Source: an uncultured Veillonellaceae bacterium (GTDB taxonomy: Bacteria > Bacillota > Negativicutes > Veillonellales > Negativicoccaceae). From it: a DNA stretch of 6,000 nt. The stretch is taken from contig USPU01000051.1 of NCBI GenBank assembly GCA_900556745.1, forward strand, positions 1 through 6,000. The letters are read 5' to 3'. Under the pieces are notes generated by a model that was given only the letters and a program-made list of their open reading frames with translations, did not search any database and was not told the origin of the DNA. Positions within the stretch are counted from its first letter, which is position 1. The number at the start of each line of letters is the position of its first letter. Of this stretch, positions 5,570 to 6,000 are shown piece by piece. Position numbers and translations under genes: made by a program.

Positions 5570-6000
5570 ATGGAACAAGTTAACTGGCGTAACGTAGTCA
5601 AACTGAGCGGGGCGTATATCGCCTACCTCATCGGCTCGGGCTTTGCCACGGGGCAGGAAGTATTACAGTTTTTCGCTTCGTACGGCATGAACGGTTTGTA
5701 CGGCGCGTTGATCAGTGCCGTTTTGTTCTGCTCCATCGGCGTGATCGTCATGCGCAAGGGACATGAATTGCAGCTCGCACGGCCGTCGCTGATTTTCCGT
5801 CATTACTGCGGCAATTATTTGGGACGCGCGATCGAGTATTTCACACTGCTCTTCATCTTTTCGATCGTCGTCATCATGATCGCGGGTTCGGGCGCCATCG
5901 CGGAGGAATATTTCGGCGTGCCGTCCGCGGTCGGTTGGTTCGGCATGGGCGTTGTCGCGATGATTACGGTGCTCGCCGGATTGCGTCGCCTGGTCGATAT
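5570..6000 (+). CDS. YkvI-family (COG3949) membrane protein, probable amino acid transporter, 3' truncated
   Basis: The visible 143 residues are strongly hydrophobic. Likely membrane segments lie at about 11-27, 43-62, 89-110 and 121-138. The opening, KLSGAYIAYLIGSGFATGQE followed by VLQFF, is characteristic of the YkvI family. The IGSGFATGQE stretch (21-30) resembles the broken first helix that binds substrate in LeuT/APC-fold carriers. The family is mostly uncharacterised; a secondary, cation-coupled amino acid transport role is inferred from the fold. It begins 11 bases after the PLP enzyme stop and shares its T-box-controlled transcript, which points to branched-chain amino acids (L or D forms) as the cargo, in either direction. 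The rest of the gene, probably more than half, lies beyond the window. ATG 5567 is an alternative start adding one Met. Confidence 0.85.
   Translation, partial: MEQVNWRNVVKLSGAYIAYLIGSGFATGQEVLQFFASYGMNGLYGALISAVLFCSIGVIVMRKGHELQLARPSLIFRHYCGNYLGRAIEYFTLLFIFSIVVIMIAGSGAIAEEYFGVPSAVGWFGMGVVAMITVLAGLRRLVD

Overview
The window reads as chromosome of a moderately GC-rich diderm Firmicute, most plausibly a member of the Negativicutes. This is an inference from two things seen together: T-box riboswitches, which are typical of Firmicutes, and a secretin, which needs an outer membrane. The genus cannot be fixed from this sequence. All genes are on the + strand.

Positions 1-1474 hold the end of a type IV pilus or type II secretion operon. 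A gene fragment whose last residues look like the PilP/GspC 'HR' domain overlaps, by ATGA, a short (408 aa) PilQ/GspD-type secretin with a signal peptide. An ABC-F family ATPase gene (about 1509-3416) follows 34 bases later, probably on the same transcript. ABC-F proteins of this kind usually act on the ribosome and are not transporters.

Positions 3417-4220 are non-coding and are the most interesting part. A near-consensus sigma-A promoter (TTGACA, 17 bp, TAGAAT) with an A/T-rich UP-like tract feeds three complete T-box riboswitches in series. Each has Stem I with a specifier loop, a GNUG apical loop, a T-box antiterminator sequence and its own intrinsic terminator. Aligning the Stem I helices puts the specifier codons at CTC (Leu), ATC (Ile) and ATC (Ile). 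Boxes 1 and 2 are near-identical tandem copies, and the Leu/Ile difference is one base. Box 3 is diverged but keeps the same helices by compensatory changes. Full transcription should therefore need uncharged tRNA-Leu and uncharged tRNA-Ile at once, a serial AND-type gate on branched-chain amino acid shortage.

Positions 4221-6000 hold the controlled genes. The first is a fold-type I, class III PLP enzyme that closely resembles, from memory, the isoleucine 2-epimerase (branched-chain amino acid racemase) of Lactobacillus buchneri. The second, 11 bases on, is the start of a YkvI-family (COG3949) membrane protein with a LeuT/APC-like first helix, cut by the window end. Together they suggest a two-gene unit for uptake and stereochemical interconversion (or transamination) of branched-chain amino acids, switched on when Leu and Ile run out. 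The leader readings are seen in the sequence; the enzyme and transporter substrates are inferred.
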